From Sphingomonas telluris (GTDB lineage Bacteria; Pseudomonadota; Alphaproteobacteria; Sphingomonadales; Sphingomonadaceae): 64,000 nucleotides of DNA. Of this stretch, positions 28,100-38,213 are shown in pieces (within the stretch, counting starts at the first letter, position 1; each line of letters starts with the position of its first letter). Position numbers and translations under genes: made by a program. A model generated the notes under the pieces. That model did not search any database, had not been told where the DNA came from, and was given only the letters and a program-made list of their open reading frames with translations. The stretch lies in the NCBI RefSeq assembly GCF_022568775.1, contig NZ_JAKZHW010000001.1, positions 806,001-870,000 on the forward strand, written 5' to 3'.

Positions 28100-29149
28100 A
28101 TGAATACGCCCTGGGGCTTCGAGGATTTCGACGCACACGAGAACCTGCATTTCGTCTGGAACGAGGAGTGCGGGCTGAAGGCGATCGTCGCCATTCACTC
28201 CACGCACCTCGGTCCCGCCGGCGGCGGCTGCCGGTTCTGGCAATATGCCGATCCCGCCGACGCGTTGACGGACGCGCTGCGCCTGTCCCGCGGAATGAGC
28301 TACAAGAATGCCATGGCGGGCCTTCCGCTGGGCGGCGGCAAGGCAGTCATCCTGGCCAACAGCCAGCGCGAGAAGACGCCGGAAATGCTGCACGCGTTCG
28401 GCAAGGCGATCGATCAGCTCTGCGGCCGCTATGTGACCGCCGAAGACGTCGGAATGAGTGTGTCTGACATGATCGAGATCCGTCGACAGACGCCGTTCGT
28501 CGCAGGGCTTCCGGTCGAGGGCGGTGAGGTCGGTGGCGATCCCGGTCCGCATACGTCGCTCGGCGTTTTCCTGGGCATCAAGGCGGCGGTCCGCCGCGCC
28601 CTCGGCAAGGACAGCCTGAACGGGCTGCACATCGCGCTTCAGGGCGCGGGTAGCGTTGCGACCGGCGTTGCGGTTCACGCAGCTGCCGAAGGTGCACGCA
28701 TTTCAATCGCGGACGTCGATCAGGCAAAGGCGCGCCACCTGGCGGATGCGGTCAACGGAACGGTCGTTGGCACCGACGAAATCCTCGGGCTGGAGGCGGA
28801 CGTCCTCAGCCCGTGCGCCCTCGGTGCGATCCTGACCGAAGAGACGATCGCCGCATTGAAGACGCCGATCATCGCCGGCGGCGCGAACAACCAGCTGGCG
28901 ACTCCGGAAGACGGCGGCCGTCTGCACGCGCGTGGCATTCTGTACGCGCCGGACTACGTCATCAACGCCGGCGGCATCATCAACGTCTGCATCGAATATC
29001 TGCGCAGCGGAGACGCGCGCGCCGTGCGCGAGAAGATCGAGGGCATCCCGGTTCGCCTGGAGCAGATCTGGTCGGAAAGCGCCGAGACCAGCCGCGACCC
29101 TGCATCTGTCGCGGACTTCATGGCTCAGCGCCTCATCGGCAGAGGGTAA
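28100..29149 (+). CDS. Glu/Leu/Phe/Val dehydrogenase (leucine-dehydrogenase type)
   Basis: 349 residues from ATG 28100, 31 nt after tRNA-His. Substrate-binding part: GPAGGGCRFW and catalytic Lys in GMSYKNAMAGLPLGGGKAV. The NAD-binding Rossmann part has LQGAGSVATGVAVH. ANNQLA and NAGGIINV are also typical. It would reversibly deaminate branched-chain or aromatic amino acids to keto acids with NAD. The next gene, ccmC, starts 9 nt later, so they may share a transcript though the roles differ. Confidence 0.9.
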   Translation: MNTPWGFEDFDAHENLHFVWNEECGLKAIVAIHSTHLGPAGGGCRFWQYADPADALTDALRLSRGMSYKNAMAGLPLGGGKAVILANSQREKTPEMLHAFGKAIDQLCGRYVTAEDVGMSVSDMIEIRRQTPFVAGLPVEGGEVGGDPGPHTSLGVFLGIKAAVRRALGKDSLNGLHIALQGAGSVATGVAVHAAAEGARISIADVDQAKARHLADAVNGTVVGTDEILGLEADVLSPCALGAILTEETIAALKTPIIAGGANNQLATPEDGGRLHARGILYAPDYVINAGGIINVCIEYLRSGDARAVREKIEGIPVRLEQIWSESAETSRDPASVADFMAQRLIGRG

Positions 29150-29158
29150 AGGGCTGAC

Positions 29159-29875
29159 GTGCACCGCTTTGCCAATCCGGCAAGGTTCCTGAAGATCGCG
29201 CGGCCCGCGACAGCCTGGCTGTTGCTGGTCGGACTAGCGCTGACGGCGTTCGCGTTGGTGAGCGGACTGACGCTGACCCCGGCGGATTATCTGCAGGGCG
29301 AGACGGTGCGGATCATGTACGTCCACGTTCCGGCAGCCTGGCTCGGCATGGTCGGGTGGGCCGGCGTCGCTGCCGCATCCGTAAGTCAGCTCGTCTGGCG
29401 CCATCCGCTCGCGGCGATCGCCGGACGGGCGTTCGCGCCGGCGGGCGCGACCTTCGCGGCAGTGTGCCTTCTCACCGGCTCCATCTGGGGCCGTCCGACC
29501 TGGGGCACCTGGTGGGAGTGGGACGGGCGACTGACGTCGATGCTGATCTTGTTCTTCCTTTATCTCGGCTACATCGCTCTGGCCGGCGCCGAGAAGGAGC
29601 GAGGCGGCGAGGGGCGTATCGCCGCACTGTTCGGCCTCATCGGCGCCATCAACCTGCCCATCATCCATTATTCGGTTCTCTGGTGGCGGACCCTGCATCA
29701 GGGACAGAGCATCAGCCTCAGCGGCTCGACAATCGACGGCTCGATCCTGTGGCCGCTTTTCGTGTCGGCCATCGGCTTCACCTGCCTCTTCGGAGCGGCG
29801 GTCCTGATGCGGATGCGAGCAGAGCTTGCGGAGGCCAAGGTGGAGGCGCGCTTGCGCCGGGCGGCGGCCGAATGA
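29159..29875 (+). CDS. ccmC: Heme exporter protein CcmC
   Basis: 238 residues from GTG 29159. Six membrane helices and the periplasmic tryptophan-rich heme-handling motif WGTWWEWDGRLT, with flanking His (MYVHVPAAW and INLPIIHYSVLWW). It delivers heme to CcmE in system I cytochrome c maturation. ccmA and ccmB, which usually precede it, are not in this window. The stop overlaps ccmD (ATGA). Confidence 0.95.
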   Translation: MHRFANPARFLKIARPATAWLLLVGLALTAFALVSGLTLTPADYLQGETVRIMYVHVPAAWLGMVGWAGVAAASVSQLVWRHPLAAIAGRAFAPAGATFAAVCLLTGSIWGRPTWGTWWEWDGRLTSMLILFFLYLGYIALAGAEKERGGEGRIAALFGLIGAINLPIIHYSVLWWRTLHQGQSISLSGSTIDGSILWPLFVSAIGFTCLFGAAVLMRMRAELAEAKVEARLRRAAAE

Positions 29876-30000
29876 GCCACTGGATCTTTGTTACGGCCGC
29901 CTATGCGATCGCCTCGCTGGCAACGGCGGGTCTGCTGCTGTGGAGCTGGACGTCCATGCGCAAGGCCGAAGGCGCAGCGGACGAGCTGAAGCGCCAATGA
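29872..30000 (+). CDS. ccmD: Heme exporter protein CcmD
   Basis: 42 residues (MSHWIFVTAAYAIASLATAG...) with one membrane helix and a basic/polar tail ending ADELKRQ, the size and form of CcmD, which releases holo-CcmE from CcmABC. It overlaps ccmC and ccmE by 4 nt each. Confidence 0.9.
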   Translation: MSHWIFVTAAYAIASLATAGLLLWSWTSMRKAEGAADELKRQ

Positions 30001-30446
30001 TCGCCCGCCCAAAGCACCAGCGCTTGGTGCTTGTACTTCTCGCAGCCATCGCCGTGCTTGGGGCCGTCCTCCTTGCGATGTGGGGCCTCAAGGATCGCGC
30101 AGCCTATTTCTACACGCCGGCGGATATTGTCGCGGGCAAGGGCAGTGACGGAAAAGCGATGCGGCTCGGCGGAATGGTCGAGCGCGGCTCGGTAAGGCGC
30201 CAGAGCGACGGTGTCACCACCCGCTTCATCGTCGAGGACGGCGAAGGACGTGTGCCGGTGACCTATCGCGGCATCCTGCCCGACCTGTTCCGTGAGGGGA
30301 GCGGCGTGGTCGCGGAGGGCAAGCTTGGGTCCGACCGAACCTTCGTTGCCGACAATATCCTGGCCAAGCATGACGAGCGCTACATGCCGCCGGAGCTCGG
30401 CAATCAGGCCGCGGAGCATAAGGCGGGGCAGACGCTCAAGCGATGA
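29997..30446 (+). CDS. ccmE: Cytochrome c-type biogenesis heme chaperone CcmE
   Basis: 149 residues from ATG 29997. An N-terminal membrane anchor (10-30), an OB-fold periplasmic domain (FYTPADIVAG, RLGGMVERGSV), and the covalent heme-binding His125 with Tyr129 in AKHDERYMPPE. It ferries heme from CcmC to CcmF. Confidence 0.96.
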   Translation: MIARPKHQRLVLVLLAAIAVLGAVLLAMWGLKDRAAYFYTPADIVAGKGSDGKAMRLGGMVERGSVRRQSDGVTTRFIVEDGEGRVPVTYRGILPDLFREGSGVVAEGKLGSDRTFVADNILAKHDERYMPPELGNQAAEHKAGQTLKR

Positions 30447-32350
30447 TCGCCGAAGCCGGCCTCGCTGCTCTGTGGCTTGCGGCTGCGCTTTCGCTGCTCG
30501 GCCTGTTCCTCAGCGTGCTGCACGTTCGCGGTACGCTGGAGGCCGATCGTCCCGTTCGCGCGCTTGCCATCGTGCAGGGCGCGATGTGCCTCTTCGCTTT
30601 TTCGATGCTGCTGCTCGTGTTCGCGCGGACGGACCTGTCGGTCGCGCTGGTTGTCGAGAATAGCCACAGCGAGAAGCCCTTCCTTTACAAGGTCGCCGGA
30701 GCGTGGGGGAACCACGAAGGCTCGATGCTCCTTTGGGTCATGGTCCTCGGGCTGTCGGGTGCCGCGCTCGCCACCTTCTCGAGGCAATTGTCCAGCCGAA
30801 CGCTGATCGCCGCGCTCGGCGCACAGGCCGCGCTCGCGCTGGGCTTTCATGCCTTTCTGCTGGGTGCGTCCAATCCCTTCGCGCGGCTGAACCCGGCCGC
30901 GCCGGAGGGCAGGGGGCTCAATCCGCTGCTCCAGGACCCAGGTCTCGCGTTCCACCCTCCGACGCTTTACCTGGGCTATGTCGGGTTATCGGTGGCCTTC
31001 AGCCTCGCGGTCGGAGCGATGCTGGCCGGCGATGTCGACCGGCGTCTAGCACGGGCCATGCGTCCCTGGGTTCTCGGCGCGTGGATATTCCTGACGCTCG
31101 GCATCACTGCCGGAAGCTACTGGGCTTATTATGAGCTTGGCTGGGGCGGCTGGTGGTTCTGGGACCCAGTCGAGAACGCGTCGCTCATGCCCTGGCTCGC
31201 GGCAACGGCTTTGTTGCACTCGGTCGCCGTCCTCGCTGCCCGCAACGCGCTGAAGGCATGGACCATGATGCTGGCCGTCATCGCTTTCTCGATGTCGATG
31301 GTCGGCACCTTCCTCGTCCGATCCGGCATCCTGACGTCCGTGCATGCCTTCGCGGTCGATCCCACGCGTGGCGCATTCCTGTTGCTGCTGCTTGGCATCT
31401 ACGTGTCCGCGGCATTTGCCCTGTTCGCGGTCAGAGCAGGTTCCCTGCGCGAGGGCGCCCCGTTCGAGCCTGTCAGCCGCGAAGCGGGGATCGTCGTCAA
31501 CAACCTGCTGCTGACGGTGATCCTCGGCATCGTCTTCATCGGAACGCTGTATCCACTGTTCGTTGAGGCGCTCAGCGGTGAGAAGCTCTCCGTCGGAGCG
31601 CCCTATTTCAATGCCGTTGCGGGACCGCTCGCGATCCTGCTTGGCATCCTTCTCGCAGTCGGGCCGCTGCTGAGTTGGCGTAGGGAGGGGCGGCCGATCC
31701 TGCGAAAGCTTGCATTACCGGCTCTGTTCGCCGCGACAGCTCTCGTGATCGCCTTCCTTGCGATCCCACAAGCGAGCCCGCTCTCCAAGTTCGGCCTGGC
31801 GCTCGCCGCGGGCCTCATCCCCGCGTCGCTGGTCCCACTTATCGGGCGCAACCCGCTGCGTACGCCGCTTGCGACGTGGGGCATGGCCATCGCCCACATG
31901 GGTGCAGCAGTGTCCGTCGCGGGGATGGCGGCCGACAGTGCCTTTACGACGGAACGGCTCACGGCGGTGAAACTCGGCGAAACCGTCTCGGTCGGCCCTT
32001 GGCTCGTCGCCTTCCAGGGGATCAGCCCTGTCGCTGGTCCGAACTGGACGGCCGTAGAGGCCGAACTGCATGCGTCTCGCGGTGGAGGGGTGAGCGTCCT
32101 CCGCCCGCAAACACGCTTCTTCACCAGTCCGCCGACGGAGACGAACGAAGCCGCTATCGACACTTTCCTCAACGGCCAGCTCTACACGGTGATCGGTCGC
32201 TCGGACGAGGAAGGCCGCTGGCAGCTGAGGCTGTGGTGGAAGCCGCTTGTCACGCTCATCTGGCTGGGAGGCGGGCTCATCGGCTTCGGCGGTCTGCTAG
32301 CATTCGCGGGACATGCACGGCGGTCGTGGCGCAAGAGGCTCGCACAATGA
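30443..32350 (+). CDS. ccmF: Heme lyase subunit CcmF
   Basis: 635 residues with many membrane helices. The WWD motif reads GWGGWWFWDPVENASLMPW, and GNHEGSMLLW and HPPTLYLGYVG supply conserved His residues. It attaches heme to apocytochrome c together with CcmH. Overlaps ccmE and ccmG by 4 nt. Confidence 0.97.
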   Translation: MIAEAGLAALWLAAALSLLGLFLSVLHVRGTLEADRPVRALAIVQGAMCLFAFSMLLLVFARTDLSVALVVENSHSEKPFLYKVAGAWGNHEGSMLLWVMVLGLSGAALATFSRQLSSRTLIAALGAQAALALGFHAFLLGASNPFARLNPAAPEGRGLNPLLQDPGLAFHPPTLYLGYVGLSVAFSLAVGAMLAGDVDRRLARAMRPWVLGAWIFLTLGITAGSYWAYYELGWGGWWFWDPVENASLMPWLAATALLHSVAVLAARNALKAWTMMLAVIAFSMSMVGTFLVRSGILTSVHAFAVDPTRGAFLLLLLGIYVSAAFALFAVRAGSLREGAPFEPVSREAGIVVNNLLLTVILGIVFIGTLYPLFVEALSGEKLSVGAPYFNAVAGPLAILLGILLAVGPLLSWRREGRPILRKLALPALFAATALVIAFLAIPQASPLSKFGLALAAGLIPASLVPLIGRNPLRTPLATWGMAIAHMGAAVSVAGMAADSAFTTERLTAVKLGETVSVGPWLVAFQGISPVAGPNWTAVEAELHASRGGGVSVLRPQTRFFTSPPTETNEAAIDTFLNGQLYTVIGRSDEEGRWQLRLWWKPLVTLIWLGGGLIGFGGLLAFAGHARRSWRKRLAQ

Positions 32351-32874
32351 GCCGCGGTCTTCGCCTGCTGCCAATCATTCTTCTGATCTGGATCCTCGGC
32401 ACCTTCGCGTGGCGTCTGATTCAGCCGGACGACCCTACCATCCGCTCGCAGCTCGTGAATCGCGAAGTCCCCGAGTTCGCGCTTCCTGCGGTTCTGCCGA
32501 ACACCGCAGGCTTGAAGTCGACAGATCTCGCGACGGGCAAGCCACGGCTGCTGAACCTGTTCGCGAGCTGGTGTGTGCCCTGCATCGGAGAAGCTCCGGT
32601 GCTGGATGAACTTCGCAAACGCGGGGTCGCGATCGACGGCATCGCAATCCGCGATAACAACGGCGCGGTCGGCGCCTTCCTCAACCGCCACGGCAACCCT
32701 TACGAGCGCATCGGCTCCGATCCGACCAGCCGCACGCAGCTCGCGCTCGGCTCTTCCGGTGTTCCCGAGACCTTCATCATCGACGGCAAGGGAGTCATCC
32801 GCCTTCAGCACGTCGGCGCAATCGAGCGGAGCGATCTTCCGCGCATCATGGCCGAGCTGGAGAAGGTGCGATGA
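32347..32874 (+). CDS. ccmG: Periplasmic thiol:disulfide oxidoreductase CcmG (DsbE)
   Basis: 175 residues: an N-terminal membrane anchor (6-24), then a thioredoxin fold with active-site Cys76/Cys79 in ASWCVPCIGEAP and the cis-Pro loop SSGVPETFIID. It keeps apocytochrome heme-site cysteines reduced. ATG 32347 overlaps the ccmF stop. Confidence 0.95.
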   Translation: MSRGLRLLPIILLIWILGTFAWRLIQPDDPTIRSQLVNREVPEFALPAVLPNTAGLKSTDLATGKPRLLNLFASWCVPCIGEAPVLDELRKRGVAIDGIAIRDNNGAVGAFLNRHGNPYERIGSDPTSRTQLALGSSGVPETFIIDGKGVIRLQHVGAIERSDLPRIMAELEKVR

Positions 32875-33278
32875 GGAGCCTCGTTCTCGCCATCGCCTTC
32901 TTGCTCGGCGCGCCGGCAATCGCGGATTCCAACATGCCGCCTGCTTATTGGGCGAACCGCCAGCTGCCCGATGCTGAGCAGGAGGCCAAGGCACAGGCCC
33001 TCATGGAGGAGCTGCGGTGCCTCGTCTGCCAGGGTCAGTCGATCGCCGACTCCGATGCCGACCTAGCGGGGGACATGCGCGATCTTGTTCGTCGGCGCAT
33101 AGCCGCCGGTGAGAAGCCGGATTCTATTCGTGCATGGCTTGTCGATCGCTACGGCGACTGGATCAGCTATCGGCCCACGGCAAAGCCGGTTTCGTGGCCG
33201 CTCTGGGCGGCTCCGATCATCCTGCTGATCTTTGGCGCCGCCGCGGCGGCTGGCCGTATGAGGAGGAGGCGCAAGTGA
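32871..33278 (+). CDS. ccmH: Cytochrome c-type biogenesis protein CcmH
   Basis: 135 residues with a signal peptide, the redox motif LRCLVCQGQ (Cys50, Cys53) and a C-terminal membrane helix ending in a basic RMRRRRK tail. It is the short CcmH/CycL form, working with CcmG and CcmF. Confidence 0.95.
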   Translation: MRSLVLAIAFLLGAPAIADSNMPPAYWANRQLPDAEQEAKAQALMEELRCLVCQGQSIADSDADLAGDMRDLVRRRIAAGEKPDSIRAWLVDRYGDWISYRPTAKPVSWPLWAAPIILLIFGAAAAAGRMRRRRK

Positions 33279-33913
33279 CCGGCTGGTTCCTTCTGCTCCT
33301 GCTCATGTGCGCGGCACTAGCGAGTGTGTGGGCCATCGGCGTTCGCGGTGCGATGCTGCAACTGACCGGAGCGGCACTCCTGTTCGGTGCGGCTGGCTAT
33401 GCGGTCCAGGGGCATCCAAACCTTGCTGGGTCGCCACGGAGCACTGCTCAGCGCCCCGCGCCCATACCTCTGACCAAGTTCCGCCATGCCTTCTTCGGCA
33501 CCTTCACCCCGACCGAACACTGGCTGGTCATCGCCGAATCCTACGCCAGCCGCGGCGAAACCGAGCAGGCGGTGGCAACACTCACTGCTGCCGTCCGCGA
33601 ACATCCGGGCGATCCCATGCTGTGGATCGGCCTCGGCAATGCGCTCGCCGACCATGCGGGAACGATCACTCCTGCGAGCGAGCTGGCCTTCCGCCGCTCG
33701 GCAGAGCTGGCGCCGAACCATCCCGCGCCGCGCTTTTTCTACGGCCTGGCGCTTGCGCGCTCAGGCGATCCGCAGGACGGGACCAAGCTGTGGCGCGAGA
33801 TCCTGACAGAGGCGCCTGCCGATGCGAGCTGGCGACCGCTGGTCGAAGGCGCGATCACGGCCGTTCAGCCGCGATCGCAACCCAAAGCTCCTCAGGCTGC
33901 GACCGGCTCGTAA
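33275..33913 (+). CDS. CcmI-like TPR membrane protein
   Basis: 212 residues from GTG 33275, overlapping ccmH (GTGA). Two N-terminal membrane helices (3-22, 27-46), then TPR-like repeats (GETEQAVATLTAAVREHPGD, SELAFRRSAELAPNHPAPRF). By position and shape it corresponds to the CcmI/CycH apocytochrome chaperone, although its N-terminal part is short. The 3' end overlaps the convergent ald gene by 22 nt. Confidence 0.8.
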   Translation: MTGWFLLLLLMCAALASVWAIGVRGAMLQLTGAALLFGAAGYAVQGHPNLAGSPRSTAQRPAPIPLTKFRHAFFGTFTPTEHWLVIAESYASRGETEQAVATLTAAVREHPGDPMLWIGLGNALADHAGTITPASELAFRRSAELAPNHPAPRFFYGLALARSGDPQDGTKLWREILTEAPADASWRPLVEGAITAVQPRSQPKAPQAATGS

Positions 33914-34998
33914 GGGAGGTCGAGCGCTTCGGCCACGGCTTCGTGGCGGATCTTGCCGCCGGAAACGTTGAGGCCTTCCGCGAGATGCGGATCCTGCCGC
34001 ATCGCTTCTTCCGCACCCAGGTTCGCGATCTTCAGCGCGAAGGGCAGGGTGGCGTTGTTCAGTGCAAAGGCGCTGGTTCGGGCAACGGCGCCCGGCATGT
34101 TCGCGACGCAGTAATGAATGATGCCATCGACCTCGTAGACTGGGTCGGCATGCGTCGTCGCATGCGAGGTCTCGAAGCAGCCGCCTTGGTCGATCGCAAT
34201 GTCGACGAGGACGGAGCCGCGCTTCATCGTCTTCAGCATGTCCCGTGTGACGAGCTTCGGAGCCGCTGCACCCGGAACGAGCACCGCACCAATGACCAAC
34301 TCGGCTTCCTTCACCGCATTGGCAATGGCTGCACGCGAAGCGTAGGCGGTCTTGATCTGGCTCGAAAAGAACATGTCGAGTTCTGCAAGGCGGTCGTTGT
34401 TGATGTCGTAGATGGTGACGTCGGCGCGCATGCCCGTCGCCATCTGCGCGGCGTTCACGCCCGCGACCCCTCCGCCGAGGATCGCGACCTTCGCGGGAGC
34501 AACCCCGGGGACGCCGCCGAGCAGGACTCCGCGTCCGCCCTGTTCCTTTTCGAGGTAATGCGCGCCGACCTGGACGGACATGCGGCCCGCGACTTCGCTC
34601 ATCGGCTTGAGCAGGGGCAGAGCGCCCGAACGCGACGTTACCGTCTCATAGGCGATGCACGTGGCGCCCGACTTCATCAAACCTTCGGCCTGCGGCTTGT
34701 CCGCGGCGAGGTGGAGGTAGGTGAAGAGGATGTGGCGCGGCTCGAGCAGCGCGATTTCCTGCTGCTGTGGCTCCTTGACCTTCACGATCATGTCGGACGA
34801 CTTGAATACGGAGGCGGCGTCCGGGAGGATTTCTGCCCCAGCCTTGGTGTAGGCCGTATCCGGACAGTCGATGCCGTCGCCGGCACCCGTCTGAACGAAC
34901 ACCTGGTGTCCCGCCGCCACGAGCTCGGCGACCGAGGCCGGCGTCAGTCCGACGCGGTACTCGTGAACCTTGATTTCCTTGGGCACCCCAACGCGCAT
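33892..34998 (-). CDS. ald: Alanine dehydrogenase
   Basis: 368 residues starting [20 protein letters not shown], the alanine-dehydrogenase opening. Pyruvate-site Lys lies in VKVKEPQ and catalytic His in FTYLHLA; the NAD domain has [19 protein letters not shown]. It converts L-alanine to pyruvate and ammonia with NAD. It is divergent from kup; no Lrp-type regulator is adjacent. The 188-nt gap to kup holds no gene I can support. Confidence 0.97.
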   Translation of the reverse strand: MRVGVPKEIKVHEYRVGLTPASVAELVAAGHQVFVQTGAGDGIDCPDTAYTKAGAEILPDAASVFKSSDMIVKVKEPQQQEIALLEPRHILFTYLHLAADKPQAEGLMKSGATCIAYETVTSRSGALPLLKPMSEVAGRMSVQVGAHYLEKEQGGRGVLLGGVPGVAPAKVAILGGGVAGVNAAQMATGMRADVTIYDINNDRLAELDMFFSSQIKTAYASRAAIANAVKEAELVIGAVLVPGAAAPKLVTRDMLKTMKRGSVLVDIAIDQGGCFETSHATTHADPVYEVDGIIHYCVANMPGAVARTSAFALNNATLPFALKIANLGAEEAMRQDPHLAEGLNVSGGKIRHEAVAEALDLPYEPVAA

Positions 34999-35186
34999 TA
35001 TTCGTTCGCTCCGCTAATGATGATTGCGCGGGCCTATAGACGCGTGAATCGCCCTTGTCCCCCCAGATTGCACCGGGGTTTGCGGCTGTTGCGCACCGGT
35101 GCTAGTGCGGCGCGCCACGGCTCCGCCGATGGCGCGGGGGCTCAAGGGATGCGCGTTCGCGGTCTGTCCAGGCAGTATTCGATCAC

Positions 35187-37127
35187 ATGAATGTCACGAG
35201 CACGGGAGCAGCAGAAGCTGCGGTCCCACAAGATGCTGCACATGGGCACGCGCACGGGTCGCTGACGAAGCTCGCCATCGGCGCCGTCGGTATCGTCTTC
35301 GGCGATATCGGAACGTCGCCTATCTACGCCTTCCGCGAGACCTTCGCGGGGCATCACACGCTGCGAGTGGACCAGCTCCACGTCTACGGCGTGCTGAGCC
35401 TCATCTTCTGGTCGATGATGATCATCGTGACGCTGAAGTACGTCACGATCATCATGCGCGCCGACAACAAGGGTGAGGGCGGCAGCCTCGCGTTGCTGGC
35501 TCTTATCAATCGTCAGATCGGTGGGAAGAAGAGATGGACGGCGGGGATCGTCCTCCTCGGCGTTTTTGCGACTTCGCTCTTCTACGGCGACTCGATGATC
35601 ACGCCAGCAGTGTCCGTGCTTTCTGCAGTCGAGGGTCTGACGACCGTCAACGCCGGGCTCCAGCCGTGGGTCGTGCCAATTTCCGTTGGCATTCTGGTAG
35701 GGCTCTTCGCGATCCAGTCGCACGGGACCGCGCGCGTCGGCGCCATGTTCGGGCCGATCATGCTCCTCTATTTCGCCACCATCGCGGTCCTGGGTCTGAT
35801 GCATGCTGTGCACCGGCCCGAGATTGCGCTCGCCATGTTCAACCCATGGCACTTCGTCCAGTTTTTCATCGATGAGCCGACGCGCGCTTTCATCGCGCTC
35901 GGGTCGGTCGTTCTCGCCGTGACCGGAGCCGAGGCTCTCTATGCGGACATGGGTCACTTCGGGCGCAAGCCGATCCGCGTGTCGTGGCTCTACTTTGTCC
36001 TGCCTGCCCTGTTGTTCAACTACATGGGTCAGGGCGCGATGCTCATGTCGATGACCCCTGCGCAGGCGATGGAGACGGTCAAGAACCCATTCTTCTATCT
36101 CGCGCCGGACATGCTGCGCCTGCCGCTGGTGCTTCTCGCCACGGCCGCCGCGATCATTGCCAGCCAGGCCGTAATCTCGGGCGCCTTTTCCGTGACGCAG
36201 CAGGCTATCCAGCTGGGCTTCGTTCCTCGCTTGAGGATCGCTCACACCAGTGAGAGCGCCGCCGGCCAGATTTACATTCCGGTCGTGAACTGGGCGCTCA
36301 TGATTATGGTCATCTTGCTCGTGATCATGTTCGGCAGCTCTTCGAACCTCGCTGCGGCCTACGGTATCGCGGTTACCGGCGCGATGCTCATTGATGCGGT
36401 CTTGATCTCCGTCGTCCTGCTGCAGCTGTGGAATTGGAACCGCGCGCTTTCGATTGCGCTCCTGGTGCTCTTCTTTACCGTCGACGGACTCTATCTCGGC
36501 GCGAACCTTTTGAAGATCCCCGCCGGCGGCTGGTTCCCGCTGTTGATTGGCGCGATTGCTTTCACGCTCCTCACGACCTGGGCGAAAGGCCGGCAGCTGC
36601 TGATCGCGCGCATGGACGAAGCCAGCTTGCCGATGGAAATCTTCATCAAGTCGGCGGCGCCGAGCGCCACTCGTGTGCCGGGAACGGCGGTCTTCATGAC
36701 GAGCTCCGCCAGCGGCGTTCCGCACGCCCTCCTGCACAACCTCAAGCACAACAAGGTGCTTCATGAGCGCGTGCTCCTGCTGACCGTGAAGATCGAGGAC
36801 GTACCCTACGTTCCGGAAGAGAAGAGGTCAGAAACGCGCGACTATTCCGCGGGCTTCTATCGCGTCGTTCTGCACTACGGCTTCATGGAAGAGGTGAACG
36901 TCCCTGCGGAGCTGACGAAGCTCGAGCAATGCGGGCCTGCCTGCAAGATGATGGACACCAGCTTCTTCCTGGCGCGGCAGACCCTCATTGCATCGGCCAG
37001 GCCCGGCATGGCGATCTGGCGCGAGAAATTGTTCTCCTGGATGCTTCGCAATGCGGAAAGCGCAATGGAGTTCTTCAAGCTTCCGACCAATCGGGTGGTC
37101 GAGCTCGGCAGTCAGGTGGAAATCTGA
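35187..37127 (+). CDS. kup: KUP-type potassium uptake transporter
   Basis: 646 residues, usual for Kup. [18 protein letters not shown] is the family signature near helix 1, and [16 protein letters not shown] the conserved loop after helix 2. About 12 membrane helices are followed by a cytosolic C-terminal domain ending [15 protein letters not shown]. It brings in K+ with protons. Confidence 0.97.
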   Translation: MNVTSTGAAEAAVPQDAAHGHAHGSLTKLAIGAVGIVFGDIGTSPIYAFRETFAGHHTLRVDQLHVYGVLSLIFWSMMIIVTLKYVTIIMRADNKGEGGSLALLALINRQIGGKKRWTAGIVLLGVFATSLFYGDSMITPAVSVLSAVEGLTTVNAGLQPWVVPISVGILVGLFAIQSHGTARVGAMFGPIMLLYFATIAVLGLMHAVHRPEIALAMFNPWHFVQFFIDEPTRAFIALGSVVLAVTGAEALYADMGHFGRKPIRVSWLYFVLPALLFNYMGQGAMLMSMTPAQAMETVKNPFFYLAPDMLRLPLVLLATAAAIIASQAVISGAFSVTQQAIQLGFVPRLRIAHTSESAAGQIYIPVVNWALMIMVILLVIMFGSSSNLAAAYGIAVTGAMLIDAVLISVVLLQLWNWNRALSIALLVLFFTVDGLYLGANLLKIPAGGWFPLLIGAIAFTLLTTWAKGRQLLIARMDEASLPMEIFIKSAAPSATRVPGTAVFMTSSASGVPHALLHNLKHNKVLHERVLLLTVKIEDVPYVPEEKRSETRDYSAGFYRVVLHYGFMEEVNVPAELTKLEQCGPACKMMDTSFFLARQTLIASARPGMAIWREKLFSWMLRNAESAMEFFKLPTNRVVELGSQVEI

Positions 37128-37158
37128 ACCTTCGCTGCTGTCCGCGCATTGCCGCGCC

Positions 37159-37725
37159 ATGGCTGAAGTGATTTCCTGGATAGCGACTGTCGCCACTGTG
37201 ATTGCGGCGTCGATGACTGCGGCGAACCTCGGATCGAGAATCACCGGATATGGTTTCTGCGTGTTTCTCGTGGGCTCCCTCTCATGGCTGGCCTCAGGCC
37301 TGATGACGGATCAGCCTGCGCTCGTCTCGACCAATGCGGTTCTGACGGTGCTGAACGTCTTCGGGATCTGGCGCTGGCTAGGCCGACAGGCGAAGATCGA
37401 GGAAGGCGGTTCATCGGCCGCTGCGGCAAGCCAGGAGACGCCCGGCGAAACGCTGTTTCCGGTATCCTTGCTGCTGCGCGCGCCAGTCGAGGATAGCAAT
37501 GGGCAGGTCCTTGGTACCTGCGTCGATGCGATGGCTGGATGCGCGAGCGGAAGGCTTCGCTATGTCGTGGCTTCCGAAGGCGGTGTAGCCGGGGTGGGGG
37601 AGACCCTGCGGCGGCTCGAATGGTCCGACGTTAGTCCCGAAGGCGATCGGTTGATGTCGAAGGTCAGCGCGAAACAATTGCCGAAACTTGAGCAACTGGA
37701 GCGGGACCAGTGGCCGGCCCGCTGA
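37159..37725 (+). CDS. Membrane protein with PRC-barrel-like C-terminal domain
   Basis: 188 residues from ATG 37159. Residues 1-75 hold two or three membrane helices in a PnuC-like spacing (SWIATVATVIAASMTAAN, LNVFGIWRWLGRQ). After a linker, VSLLLRAPVEDSNGQVLG to RRLEWSDV resembles a PRC barrel, as found in adaptor and photosynthetic reaction-centre proteins. The function is unknown. It overlaps the next gene by 16 nt. Confidence 0.65.
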   Translation: MAEVISWIATVATVIAASMTAANLGSRITGYGFCVFLVGSLSWLASGLMTDQPALVSTNAVLTVLNVFGIWRWLGRQAKIEEGGSSAAAASQETPGETLFPVSLLLRAPVEDSNGQVLGTCVDAMAGCASGRLRYVVASEGGVAGVGETLRRLEWSDVSPEGDRLMSKVSAKQLPKLEQLERDQWPAR

Positions 37726-38213
37726 TAGTCACTGCAGAACTCGGTTCGGACGACTTCGCATGGCTCAATGGGTTGAGACGGCAGCATTATCCTGCCGATC
37801 GCAACGTCGTGCCCGCTCATATGTCGCTGTTCAGAGCCTTGCCGCCCTCCGCCGAGGCCGAAATTAGGCACGTGCTCGCGGAGATTGCTTCACGCAAAGC
37901 ACCGCGCGCCGCTCTCTCCGGCCTGATGGATCTGGGCGGCGGGGTTGCCTTCCGAATCGTCTCCGAGGAACTCGATCGGTTGCGGGAGGAAATATCCGCC
38001 CGTTTTCACGGTCTGCTCAGCGCTCAGGATGCCGGCGGCTGGATCCCTCACGTCACCATACAAAACAAGGTGCCGCCGCGGGAGGCGAGGGCGCTCAGTA
38101 ACTCGATCGGCGCCAGGTACGATCGGCGGCCCTTAAGGATCTCGGGACTCGGTCTCCACCAGTATCTTGGCGGGCCGTGGGAGACCCTGAGAACCTATTC
38201 GTTCCGATCCTAG
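37710..38213 (+). CDS. 2'-5' RNA ligase family (2H phosphoesterase) protein
   Basis: 167 residues from GTG 37710. The two HxT/S motifs of the 2H superfamily are HMSLF and HVTIQNK, about 80 residues apart. Such proteins hydrolyse cyclic phosphates or act on RNA ends; the true substrate is unknown. Convergent with the DUF3775 gene (4-nt overlap). Confidence 0.8.
   Translation: MAGPLIVTAELGSDDFAWLNGLRRQHYPADRNVVPAHMSLFRALPPSAEAEIRHVLAEIASRKAPRAALSGLMDLGGGVAFRIVSEELDRLREEISARFHGLLSAQDAGGWIPHVTIQNKVPPREARALSNSIGARYDRRPLRISGLGLHQYLGGPWETLRTYSFRS

Noticed and set aside
33307..36764. Long open frames antisense to ald (33307-35190, +) and kup (35142-36764, -)
   Set aside because: Both are complements of clearly identified genes and lack domains; the kup shadow is His/Arg/Asp-rich.
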